Of a stretch of 55,096 nucleotides of DNA, positions 1 through 6,781 are shown piece after piece. The stretch lies in NCBI GenBank assembly GCA_937952975.1, contig CALFXX010000019.1, forward strand, positions 1 through 55,096. The letters run 5' to 3'. The stretch comes from an uncultured Alcaligenaceae bacterium (GTDB lineage: Bacteria > Pseudomonadota > Gammaproteobacteria > Burkholderiales > Burkholderiaceae_B). Position numbers and translations under genes: made by a program. The notes beneath the pieces are model-generated. The model searched no databases. It was not told the origin of the DNA and worked only from the letters and a program-made list of their open reading frames with translations. Each line of letters begins with the position of its first letter. Positions within the stretch are counted from its first letter, which is position 1.

Positions 1-294
1 ATGGCCTCGGCGCATCGCACGCCTCAAGCACTGCATCCAACAAACCTGCACGTCAACAAAGACATGTTTCCAAATGACACCGTTCAGTCAAAACTGCCCG
101 AACCAGGGTGGCTTGAGCGTTGGTTAGACAATCAAATTGTGTTTGATAAAGACTGGGAACACAAAGTCAGCACGCGTATTTTGCACAACATGTCGCTGTT
201 AATGGACAGCTCGTTTAAAACCGTGCAAGACCTAAACCGCTACCGCAAAGAACTGATTCGTTCAGCCACGGGGGCTGTAGGTTCAGTCGCTTGA
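1..294 (+). CDS. Unrecognised protein, probably the C-terminal part of a longer gene
   Basis: An open frame runs from the first base of the window to a TGA at 292-294. The ATG at base 1 falls on the window edge, so it cannot be told from an internal methionine, and no ribosome binding site can be seen. The 97 residues are soluble-looking, with a tryptophan-rich stretch (GWLERWLDN) and a charged helical end (QDLNRYRKELIRSATG). I do not recognise the family. The stop overlaps the proposed TTG start of rfaE2 (TTGA), so the two are probably translationally coupled in one operon. Confidence 0.6.
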   Translation: MASAHRTPQALHPTNLHVNKDMFPNDTVQSKLPEPGWLERWLDNQIVFDKDWEHKVSTRILHNMSLLMDSSFKTVQDLNRYRKELIRSATGAVGSVA

Positions 295-776
295 GCGCGC
301 GTTTCGAAGCAAAGCTCCTTTCTGCGCAGCAAGCTGTTGAAAGGGTGGCGAACGGTCAGTGGCCTAAGCCGTTGGTGTTTACCAACGGTGTATTTGATAT
401 TCTGCACCGTGGCCACGTCAGTTATCTTGACGAAGCAGCACAGCTCGGCGCAACACTCATTGTGGGTGTGAACTCAGATGCCTCTGCAAAGCGTCTGGGT
501 AAAGGCCCAGATCGCCCACTGAATACCGTGGCCGATCGCGCGGCGTTGTTGGCTGCGCTCGAATGTGTCACGGCCGTTGTTGTCTTCGATGAAGACACAC
601 CCCTTGAAATCATCGGGCAACTTCGGCCCGATATTATCGTCAAGGGGGGAGATTACGACATGCAAGTCTTGCCCGAAACCAAGCTCGTTGAGTCGTGGGG
701 CGGCAAGGCTGTTGCTATACCGTTTGAGTTCGCACGCTCAACGACTCATCTCGTCGAAAAAATTAGGGCACGCTAA
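291..776 (+). CDS. rfaE2: D-glycero-beta-D-manno-heptose 1-phosphate adenylyltransferase (RfaE2/HldE C-domain type)
   Basis: This cytoplasmic nucleotidyltransferase would transfer AMP from ATP to heptose 1-phosphate, giving the ADP-heptose used for lipopolysaccharide inner core. The cytidylyltransferase-fold signature is clear: FTNGVFDILHRGH (about residues 30-42) holds the HxGH nucleotide-binding motif, followed by VGVNSDASAKRLGKGPDRP and VKGGDY. At 161 aa it matches the stand-alone adenylyltransferase and lacks the kinase domain of the bifunctional E. coli HldE; a separate kinase is expected elsewhere. The start is taken as TTG at 291, overlapping the upstream stop by four bases. The first conserved block begins only near residue 28, so a later start is possible. 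Confidence 0.93.
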   Translation: MSARFEAKLLSAQQAVERVANGQWPKPLVFTNGVFDILHRGHVSYLDEAAQLGATLIVGVNSDASAKRLGKGPDRPLNTVADRAALLAALECVTAVVVFDEDTPLEIIGQLRPDIIVKGGDYDMQVLPETKLVESWGGKAVAIPFEFARSTTHLVEKIRAR

Positions 777-801
777 GGGTCTCATCGTTAGAAAGACCTT
801 T

Positions 802-826
802 AAAGCGTGAAGCCCTTAAACGCTTT
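802..826 (+). terminator. Weak hairpin downstream of rfaE2
   Basis: A perfect 7-bp stem (AAAGCGT at 802-808, ACGCTTT at 820-826) with an 11-nt loop lies 26 bases after the rfaE2 stop. Only CTAT follows, so the T-tract is poor. It may end rfaE2 transcription; it lies between the convergent genes rfaE2 and pcm. Confidence 0.35.
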
Positions 827-830
827 CTAT

Positions 831-881
831 AAACCCCAGTACTAAGTAAACCCCAGTACTAAGTAAACCCCCGTACTAAGC
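831..881. repeat. Three tandem copies of a 17-bp unit
   Basis: The unit AAACCCCAGTACTAAGT occurs at 831-847 and 848-864 without mismatch, and at 865-881 with two changes (CCCCAGT to CCCCCGT, and last base C). The array has no spacers and sits in the 130-bp gap between the convergent genes rfaE2 and pcm. A stem AGCGGC/GCCGCT (879-884 and 892-897) begins inside its last unit. Function unknown. Confidence 0.9.
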
Positions 882-906
882 GGCGATTGCTGCCGCTAGT
901 GTGGGT

Positions 907-1587
907 TCAAAACTTGAAACGTGAGCCGCAGGCGCCGGTCAGTGGCTTGACGACGGTTTCAAACAGCGAAGTGGTCTCAAAGCTTGCAGCGGTGGTGCGT
1001 GTGATACAAAACGCCGTCATCGACGGTGATTGGCCAACGATCACGACCATACGCCCACCAATTTTCAATTGATATTTAAGCGCGTTCGATACCTTGTCGA
1101 CCCCACCGCTGACCAAAATTGCATCGTACTCGGCCGTACCCCATCCGTTATTACCGTCACCGGTTTCAACGGTGACATTCTTGACCTGTGCTTTTTGCAA
1201 ATTTTGCTGAGCAAAGCTTGCTAAGCGCGGATCGATTTCGATCGATGTCACGGTACGCGCTAAGTACGCAAGCAAGGCTGCCTGATGACCCGAGCCCGTA
1301 CCAATTTCAAGTACACAGTCATCGTGCTTGAGTTGTAAGAACTGGGTGAGACGCGCCTCAAGTTTGGGGCTGAGCATTGACTGACGCGTATCGACTGCAC
1401 CGAGTTGCAACGGGATTTCAATATCTGCGAACGCCAAGTTTCGAAAAGCGGGCGGCACAAAGAGCTCGCGTTGAACCTTGAACAAGGCCTCGATAACATT
1501 AACGTCAAACACGCCCACTGGCCGAATTTGTTGTTCAACCATATTGAAACGGGCGCGCTCAAACTCGGGCAAAGTCATTGCATTCAT
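907..1587 (-). CDS. pcm: Protein-L-isoaspartate O-methyltransferase family protein
   Basis: This 226-aa SAM-dependent methyltransferase belongs to the PIMT family, which repairs isoaspartyl residues in damaged proteins. The N-terminal half carries FNMVEQQIRPVGV and the family-typical DTRQSMLSPKLEARL. The SAM-binding motif I is VLEIGTGSGHQAALLAYLA, followed by the acidic motif SIEIDPRL. The C-terminus is less conserved than in classical Pcm and the usual substrate loop is not obvious, so this is the PIMT-like branch often found in betaproteobacteria, where real repair activity is less certain. It is separated from thiD (same strand, upstream) by a strong hairpin, so it probably has its own promoter. 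Confidence 0.85.
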   Translation of the reverse strand: MNAMTLPEFERARFNMVEQQIRPVGVFDVNVIEALFKVQRELFVPPAFRNLAFADIEIPLQLGAVDTRQSMLSPKLEARLTQFLQLKHDDCVLEIGTGSGHQAALLAYLARTVTSIEIDPRLASFAQQNLQKAQVKNVTVETGDGNNGWGTAEYDAILVSGGVDKVSNALKYQLKIGGRMVVIVGQSPSMTAFCITRTTAASFETTSLFETVVKPLTGACGSRFKF

Positions 1588-1614
1588 AATCTAGTGTGCG
1601 AAAGCACTTATTGC

Positions 1615-1641
1615 GGAAAACCCTTATTGTAAGGGTTTTCC
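1615..1641 (-). terminator. Strong hairpin overlapping the thiD stop codon
   Basis: A perfect 12-bp stem (1615-1626 and 1630-1641) closes on a 3-nt loop. The right arm encodes the last ThiD codons and the left arm begins with the stop at 1624-1626. The leftward transcript ends the stem with GGGTTTTCC, so the T-tract is inside the stem. It probably terminates or stabilises the thiG-thiD transcript ahead of pcm. Confidence 0.7.
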
Positions 1642-2475
1642 TGACCAGAGCGCATGAAAGTGGTGCACTGGGCCGTGACCATGGCCCACTTTGAGTGAGT
1701 CGGCCTGGGCAATGGCCCGCACAAGGTAATCCTTAGCGCGCTGAGTGACCTCAGGGACGTCTTGGAGCTGTGGCAGAAGCGCCGTGATGGCGGCCGAGAG
1801 CGTACAGCCCGTGCCGTGTGTATTGCGCGTGGGGATCCGGTGACCAGGCAACTCGATCATTTTGTCACCGTCGTGTAGCACATCGATCGTGTCGTTACCG
1901 GGCAGGTGTCCGCCCTTGACCAGAACCCAGCGGTGTCCGCCGTGGGTCATCAGGTTGCGTAAGCGTTCAGCGACCCGGCGCATCTCGCGTACAGTCTCGA
2001 CTGCACGCATCTCAAGCAAGACCCCAGCCTCAGGTAGATTAGGGGTTATTAAAGTTGCCAGCGGAAGTAATTGCTCGCGCAGTGCGCCAATCGCCTTTTG
2101 TTCAAGCAGCAAGTCGCCGCTCTTTGAGACCATGACGGGATCTAAAACAAGATGGGCGGGCTTAAAGTGCCCAAGGCGGTCTGCGACCACTTCAATGATG
2201 CCAGTTTGCCCGAGCATACCGAGCTTGACGGCATGGATATCGACATCGGCAAATAGCGTGTCAATTTGCGCCCGGACGAATGACGGGTTGATGGGAGAGA
2301 TATCCGTGACTGCCTGAGTATTTTGTGCGGTCAGGGCGGCTACCACGGCGCAGCCATAGGCGCCTAACGCACTCATGGCTTTGATATCAGCCAAAATACC
2401 TGCCCCACCCGAGGGATCCATACCCGCAATGGTCAGGGTATTGGGAATGACGCGTGAGGTAGTTTCGTCACTCAT
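1624..2475 (-). CDS. thiD: Hydroxymethylpyrimidine/phosphomethylpyrimidine kinase
   Basis: ThiD phosphorylates HMP and HMP-phosphate to HMP-pyrophosphate in thiamine synthesis, in the cytoplasm. The ribokinase-like fold is shown by AGMDPSGGAGI (residues 17-27), the phosphate-binding NLPEAG block, the lysine-containing VLVKGGH and the anion-hole motif THGTGCTLSAA near residue 220. The 283-aa length is that of a single-domain ThiD without a ThiE fusion. The ATG overlaps the thiG stop by four bases (ATGA), so the two are translationally coupled. With thiC at 12-14 kb it covers the pyrimidine branch. Confidence 0.96.
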   Translation of the reverse strand: MSDETTSRVIPNTLTIAGMDPSGGAGILADIKAMSALGAYGCAVVAALTAQNTQAVTDISPINPSFVRAQIDTLFADVDIHAVKLGMLGQTGIIEVVADRLGHFKPAHLVLDPVMVSKSGDLLLEQKAIGALREQLLPLATLITPNLPEAGVLLEMRAVETVREMRRVAERLRNLMTHGGHRWVLVKGGHLPGNDTIDVLHDGDKMIELPGHRIPTRNTHGTGCTLSAAITALLPQLQDVPEVTQRAKDYLVRAIAQADSLKVGHGHGPVHHFHALWSGKPLQ

Positions 2476-3290
2476 GTCTTGGCGTTTGGGCTAAGCGGCG
2501 CAATGAGGCCCGAGGTGGGTGAGCTTGGCGCGGCTTGATAGGTCTTGCGTGGCACCCGCCCAGCTAGAAAGGCTTCGCGGCCTGCTTCAACGGCCTTTTT
2601 CATGGCGCTCGCCATCAGCACTGGGTGTTGCGCGCCAGCGATTGCGGTGTTCATGAGTACGCCGTCGCAGCCAAGCTCCATGGCAATCGCGGCATCTGAG
2701 GCGGTGCCGACACCGGCATCGACCAACACGGGTACTTTTGACTGATCGATAATCAGGCGTAGGTTCCAGGGGTTCAGAATCCCCATGCCAGAACCGATCA
2801 ATGAGGCGAGCGGCATCACGGCGACGCAGCCGATATCTTCGAGCATGCGACATTGAATCGGGTCGTCGGTGCAATAGACCATCACGTGAAAGCCGTCAGC
2901 AACCAAGGTCTTGGCCGCGGCGAGTGTCTCGGGCATGTTCGGAAACAGGGTGTGCGGGTCGCCGAGCACCTCGAGCTTGACGAGGGTGTGTCCATCGAGC
3001 AGTTCGCGCGCTAACCTGAGTGTGCGCACGGCGTCGTCAGCCGTATAACAGCCCGCCGTATTGGGTAATAGAGTGAATTGGCTGGGAGGCAAATATTCGA
3101 GCAGGCTTGGTTCGCCCGCTGTTTGGCCGATATTGGTACGGCGAATCGCGACCGTAATAATTTGCGCGCCGCTGGTATCGATTGCCTCGCGGGTTTGTGC
3201 AAAGTCTTTGTACTTTCCGGTACCCACCAGCAGGCGTGAGCGGTAGGATTTTCCGGCAATCACCAAGGGATCAGGCGAGTCTGTTTTCAT
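2472..3290 (-). CDS. thiG: Thiazole synthase
   Basis: ThiG condenses deoxyxylulose 5-phosphate, dehydroglycine and ThiS-thiocarboxylate into the thiazole of thiamine. TIM-barrel motifs are clear: LLVGTGKYKDF near the N-terminus, the Schiff-base lysine in LVKLEVLGDPHTLFPN, and the phosphate-binding VDAGVGTASDAA and MNTAIAGA. I chose the ATG at 3290 (272 aa, MKTDSPDP) because an eight-residue extension to a GTG at 3314 adds nothing conserved. The 104 bp before it are too short for a thiS gene, and none is seen in the window, so the sulfur carrier must be encoded elsewhere. Confidence 0.95.
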   Translation of the reverse strand: MKTDSPDPLVIAGKSYRSRLLVGTGKYKDFAQTREAIDTSGAQIITVAIRRTNIGQTAGEPSLLEYLPPSQFTLLPNTAGCYTADDAVRTLRLARELLDGHTLVKLEVLGDPHTLFPNMPETLAAAKTLVADGFHVMVYCTDDPIQCRMLEDIGCVAVMPLASLIGSGMGILNPWNLRLIIDQSKVPVLVDAGVGTASDAAIAMELGCDGVLMNTAIAGAQHPVLMASAMKKAVEAGREAFLAGRVPRKTYQAAPSSPTSGLIAPLSPNAKT

Positions 3291-3393
3291 GTTTTTTTCA
3301 TTGAGTTCATGCACGGCGACTGTCGGTAAGCCAATCGCGATCTGAACAGTTTACCGTGACTGGCTCAAGGGGAGCGGTTGGGCAAACGCTGTA

Positions 3394-4278
3394 CTATTTT
3401 CGACTTTGCTCGATCAGTTCACAAATCGGCTCTGCAGCCTCGATCAGGCGCGGCCCAGAGCGAAAGACGGCCTCTGCATCAATCATGTACACACGACCGA
3501 GCCTGGCTGCGGGCAGGCCGGCGGCCTGCCAGTCATTGACACCCGCGTTGTCTACGACCGGTGCGGCTGCGGCGCCCGTCCGAGCGATTAGCACCAACTC
3601 AGGCGCCTTAGCAACCAGCTGCGCCAAGCCGATTTTCGGCATGCTCACGCCTTCATCGGCGATCACGTTGCTGCCCCCGCACAGTGCGATGACGTCTGAG
3701 AGAAGGTGCTCACGGGTTAGGGCCCCTTCTGGCTCGGCCCCAGCTTGCAGCAACACGCGTACGATGCGTTTGCCAGCAGACGCCCGTGCCAACGTCTCTA
3801 GTTTCTGGCGTAGAGCCTCAGCCCGTGTGTGCGCGACACCGGCTGTGCCGAGCAGCACTCCAAAGGTTTCGACGCTGTCGGCGATTTCGATGAGCGAGGT
3901 CGGCGTGCTGATAAATACAGGTACGTTCAAGGACGACAGCGCGTCAAGCTCAGAGGTTAACCAGCCAAAAATTAAGTCTGGCTTGTAAGCCGCGATACGG
4001 GCTGGTTCTGCCGTACGTGGATCACCAAGCTTGGGCAGACCAAGCGCCTGCGCTGGAAAATTACTGCCATCTGTCGTTGCCACAAGCTTGTCACCGCCGC
4101 CCGCAGCAAAAATCAATTCGGTGGTGTGAGGCGACAGCGAGATGACTCGGCGGGCGGGCCCTTTGAGCAGCACCGCCCGACCACTGTCATCAATGACCTC
4201 GATTTCAGTGGCCTGGGCCGCGCACGCCAAGATACAGCACGCCAGAAATACAGCCTTACAAAAAAAAGCGCGCATCAC
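3394..4278 (-). CDS. btuF: Periplasmic cobalamin-binding protein, BtuF type (copy 1)
   Basis: This 294-aa protein has a signal peptide (hydrophobic stretch to about residue 23, ending ACAAQA) and the two-lobed helical-backbone fold of class III binding proteins. Matching features are RRVISLSPHTTELIFAAGGGDKLVATT, the inter-lobe segment AAYKPDLIFGW, and a C-terminal FRSGPRLIEAAE. It lies 33 bp downstream of btuB on the same strand, so it is probably co-transcribed from the cobalamin riboswitch. That context supports corrinoid rather than haem or siderophore as ligand, although the fold alone cannot separate them. A second BtuF-like gene lies at 38374-39318 beside btuCD, while this copy has no permease next to it and may feed the same BtuCD. 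Confidence 0.85.
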   Translation of the reverse strand: MMRAFFCKAVFLACCILACAAQATEIEVIDDSGRAVLLKGPARRVISLSPHTTELIFAAGGGDKLVATTDGSNFPAQALGLPKLGDPRTAEPARIAAYKPDLIFGWLTSELDALSSLNVPVFISTPTSLIEIADSVETFGVLLGTAGVAHTRAEALRQKLETLARASAGKRIVRVLLQAGAEPEGALTREHLLSDVIALCGGSNVIADEGVSMPKIGLAQLVAKAPELVLIARTGAAAAPVVDNAGVNDWQAAGLPAARLGRVYMIDAEAVFRSGPRLIEAAEPICELIEQSRK

Positions 4279-4311
4279 ACAGTTTGCCCAACAATGACTC
4301 GATGGTTGATG

Positions 4312-6318
4312 CTACATCCGCCACGCTAAGTTGACAAACACATTTGACCCTAGGGTGTTGTAGCCTTGTATCAGAGTGTATTGCTTGCCAAAGACATTAT
4401 TCCAGCGCACCTGAACCTCAGCGCCCTCAGGCAAGGGATAGCTGCCCAGCAAGTTAAGCAAACTATAGCCTCCGAGGCTACCGCCGGACATGGTGTCTTG
4501 GCGTTCGCTGCTGACATACCATTCGGCCGTAAAGCGGGCGCGTCCAACGGCCTGATCCACCGCGAGCTTGGCAACTTGTTGGGCCCGTTGTGGCAATAAG
4601 GCGCCGGTTTCCGCGTTGCGTGGGTCAAGCCAGTTCAGGCTGCCGCGCACTTGTGTATCGCTATTGAATCGGTGCGAACCAAACAGGCTCACGCCCTGAA
4701 TCAACGCTTGTCCAACATTGATCGGCGCGTAGGGTGAGTACAGATCACCAGGGACCACCGGCTGATTCAAAATCAGGTTCGTGATCTCGTTACGGTACGC
4801 GACTAGACTTAATTGGGTCTGCTCGGTGGTGTACTTCAACCCCATCTCGATATTGCGTGATTTCTCTGGCTGCAGCAGCGGGTTGCCGGCGTAAAAAGGC
4901 GTCACGGGCCAGTAGAGTTCATTAAAGTTTGGTGCGCGAAAGCCCGTATTGGCACCGACTGTGGCTCGCCATTGCGGCGTGAGTGAGAGCCCATACACCA
5001 GGCTTCCCGTTAAAAAGTTTCCGTACTGCGAGTTGTTGTCGTTACGCACGCTCGCTTGAACCGACTGTGGACCCCAAGTGCCTCGATAGATTCCAAAAAG
5101 CGAGTTTGTGTACCGCGTAGTTTGTTGATAATTCACGTAAGAAGCTTGCGGGTAGTCGCCGTTTGAAAGCGTACCGTCGACACTTTGCTCAAGACGCTCA
5201 TAGCCCAGGGATACGACCTGAGTCGCCGAAAACTTGAGGTCGTTCTGCCACAAATACTGCCCCTGGCGGGTCGCAAAATGTTGTCTTCCATCAGTTGGAT
5301 TAGTCGGGACCAGGTCGGAACCCGCGTTAACCGTCTGATAGCGTTCATTGGTAAAGCCCGCCCGCAACGTGCTGGTCCAAAAATCAGACATACGGTTTTT
5401 GCTGGTCAGCATGTTGGTGCTGACCGTTTGAATGCCGCGGTCGTTGAAATAAGGGGTGCCGGCATCGTAGCCGCCGTTGACGCTTGACTGATAGCTTTGA
5501 AACGTAAGCGTTTGGCCTGCTTTCCACGTATAGCCCAAGGTGCCACCGACGTTACTGCGGTAGTAAGAGTCTTTATCGGGGTTATATGAGTAATTGCTGG
5601 GTTTAGTGGCGTTGGTGCCGCCGCTTTGCCCGTAGCCGCCAAATAAGCTGTATACCCAACCGTCTGCGGCACCCGAAAAACCTGCGTCATACTGAGTGGT
5701 GGCATAGCTGCCGACCCCTGCGTTGGCGTAGGCTGAAAACGGGCGGTCTTGATCCCCCCGCGTAATGACGTTGACGACACCACCAATCGCATCGGCACCG
5801 TAGAGGCTACTCGCGGTGCCACGCACGATCTCAACGCGTTCGACGCTGTTGAGTGGAATCGCATTAAGTGGCGCGTTGCCCGAGGTCGCGCTGTTGATCC
5901 GTAGGCCATCGATCAAAATCAGTGACTGATTGCTGTTGGTGCCGCGGATATTGACGCTGCTTTGTGACGCGGGGCCGCCATAGTTGAGCGCTTCAATGCC
6001 ATGTTCGCGAACCAAAGCGTCGGACAAGGTCCCATTAGGCAAGCTGTCGAGTTCATCGCGACCGATCACGCTGTTGTCGCCTAGCGTTTCGCCTAGTGGT
6101 TCAGCCGTGCGACCTGGCGTGACGACGATGGTGGCAAGTTGTGGGGTTGGGCCCAGCTTGAGTTCGGCAACTGAGGGCTCTTGGAGGGCTTGGGAAGCAA
6201 CAGTGCCCGTAGCTGTCGTCGCCGACGTTAAGGAGGCGGGAGCGCTTTGGGCGAGCGTGCTGGTCGTGACGACCAAGGCCGCGGCAACGACGCCGAGCCG
6301 GTAGGTTAAAAATTGCAT
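4312..6318 (-). CDS. btuB: TonB-dependent outer-membrane vitamin B12 receptor
   Basis: The 668-aa protein has a signal peptide (to about residue 23, TLAQ), a TonB-box-like segment (ATIVVTPGR), a plug domain (DNSVIGRDELDSLPNGTLSDA, VNIRGTNSNQSLILIDGLR, VERVEIVRGTASSLYGADAIGGVVNVIT) and a 22-strand-type barrel with alternating aromatic residues. It ends NLAWRM, so the usual terminal phenylalanine is replaced by methionine. The plug sequence matches the BtuB/vitamin B12 receptor group, and the cobalamin riboswitch directly upstream strongly supports a corrinoid ligand. It probably forms a two-gene unit with the downstream btuF. Confidence 0.93.
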   Translation of the reverse strand: MQFLTYRLGVVAAALVVTTSTLAQSAPASLTSATTATGTVASQALQEPSVAELKLGPTPQLATIVVTPGRTAEPLGETLGDNSVIGRDELDSLPNGTLSDALVREHGIEALNYGGPASQSSVNIRGTNSNQSLILIDGLRINSATSGNAPLNAIPLNSVERVEIVRGTASSLYGADAIGGVVNVITRGDQDRPFSAYANAGVGSYATTQYDAGFSGAADGWVYSLFGGYGQSGGTNATKPSNYSYNPDKDSYYRSNVGGTLGYTWKAGQTLTFQSYQSSVNGGYDAGTPYFNDRGIQTVSTNMLTSKNRMSDFWTSTLRAGFTNERYQTVNAGSDLVPTNPTDGRQHFATRQGQYLWQNDLKFSATQVVSLGYERLEQSVDGTLSNGDYPQASYVNYQQTTRYTNSLFGIYRGTWGPQSVQASVRNDNNSQYGNFLTGSLVYGLSLTPQWRATVGANTGFRAPNFNELYWPVTPFYAGNPLLQPEKSRNIEMGLKYTTEQTQLSLVAYRNEITNLILNQPVVPGDLYSPYAPINVGQALIQGVSLFGSHRFNSDTQVRGSLNWLDPRNAETGALLPQRAQQVAKLAVDQAVGRARFTAEWYVSSERQDTMSGGSLGGYSLLNLLGSYPLPEGAEVQVRWNNVFGKQYTLIQGYNTLGSNVFVNLAWRM

Positions 6319-6365
6319 CAGTACAGCCTCGTAATGGCCTGCGTCCCCGCAGACCTTGAACGTTC

Positions 6366-6394
6366 AAAAAGACTCAATACCCCTTGGGGTCTTC
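6366..6394 (-). terminator. Probable terminator in the expression platform of the btuB riboswitch
   Basis: In the leftward transcript AAGACCCC is followed by GGGG and then by GTCTTTTTG, giving a nested hairpin (AAGAC pairing with GTCTT, CCCC with GGGG) that runs into five U residues. It lies between the aptamer and btuB, as expected for a transcriptional OFF switch. Confidence 0.55.
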
Positions 6395-6403
6395 ATCTTT
6401 GCT

Positions 6404-6520
6404 TGAACTGGCCGGTATCGGGCTGGCGCCAAAGCTTTATTGCTAAAGCCGTGGCGTTGACCGTTGCGGGGGCAGCACAGGCACAACCGTCTTGAGACAT
6501 GTTTCCCTGTTTCCCGTTTA
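6404..6520 (-). promoter_or_regulatory. Cobalamin (AdoCbl) riboswitch upstream of btuB
   Basis: Read leftward, the leader has the class-defining pieces in order: AAACGGGAAACAGGG, then GTGCTGCCCCCGCAACGG, then the 3-prime B12-box CAGCCCGATACCGGCC. The same blocks recur in the leader of the cob operon at 40 kb. Rising intracellular cobalamin would reduce btuB-btuF expression. This aptamer is short between the central core and the B12-box compared with the second one. Confidence 0.92.
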
Positions 6521-6781
6521 ACTTTCCCAATGCGATACTCAACCCTGAAGGCGCGTACCTTTTTGCATCGAAAGCACCAATTCTTGCGCGAATGTTACAC
6601 CACGGTGTTTTTGGTAAACTTAACACTTCGCAAATAGTTCATTTGAAAGCGCGGCCTGAGTCGTGTTGTATCCATAACTTGTCGCCTCATTTTGTTCTCG
6701 TTTTCAGTGCTTTTAGTTTTATGGCGCTTTAAACCCGATGCAGCCTCACTTTGCATCGTCACCCAGATTTTTAGCGTCGTG

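Noticed and set aside
3356..3988. 210-codon plus-strand frame opposite btuF
   Set aside because: It is an antisense shadow of a well-supported binding protein, with serine/alanine-rich composition typical of such shadows.
5406..5909. 167-codon minus-strand frame inside btuB
   Set aside because: It is in another frame of btuB, whose receptor motifs are continuous.
6393..6626. 77-codon minus-strand frame upstream of btuB
   Set aside because: It runs through the cobalamin aptamer; its residues are the translation of conserved RNA blocks, and it has no ribosome binding site.
6531..6781. Possible SAM or SAH riboswitch before metH
   Set aside because: No conserved core of these classes was found; only a weak GTGTT/AACAC pairing is visible.
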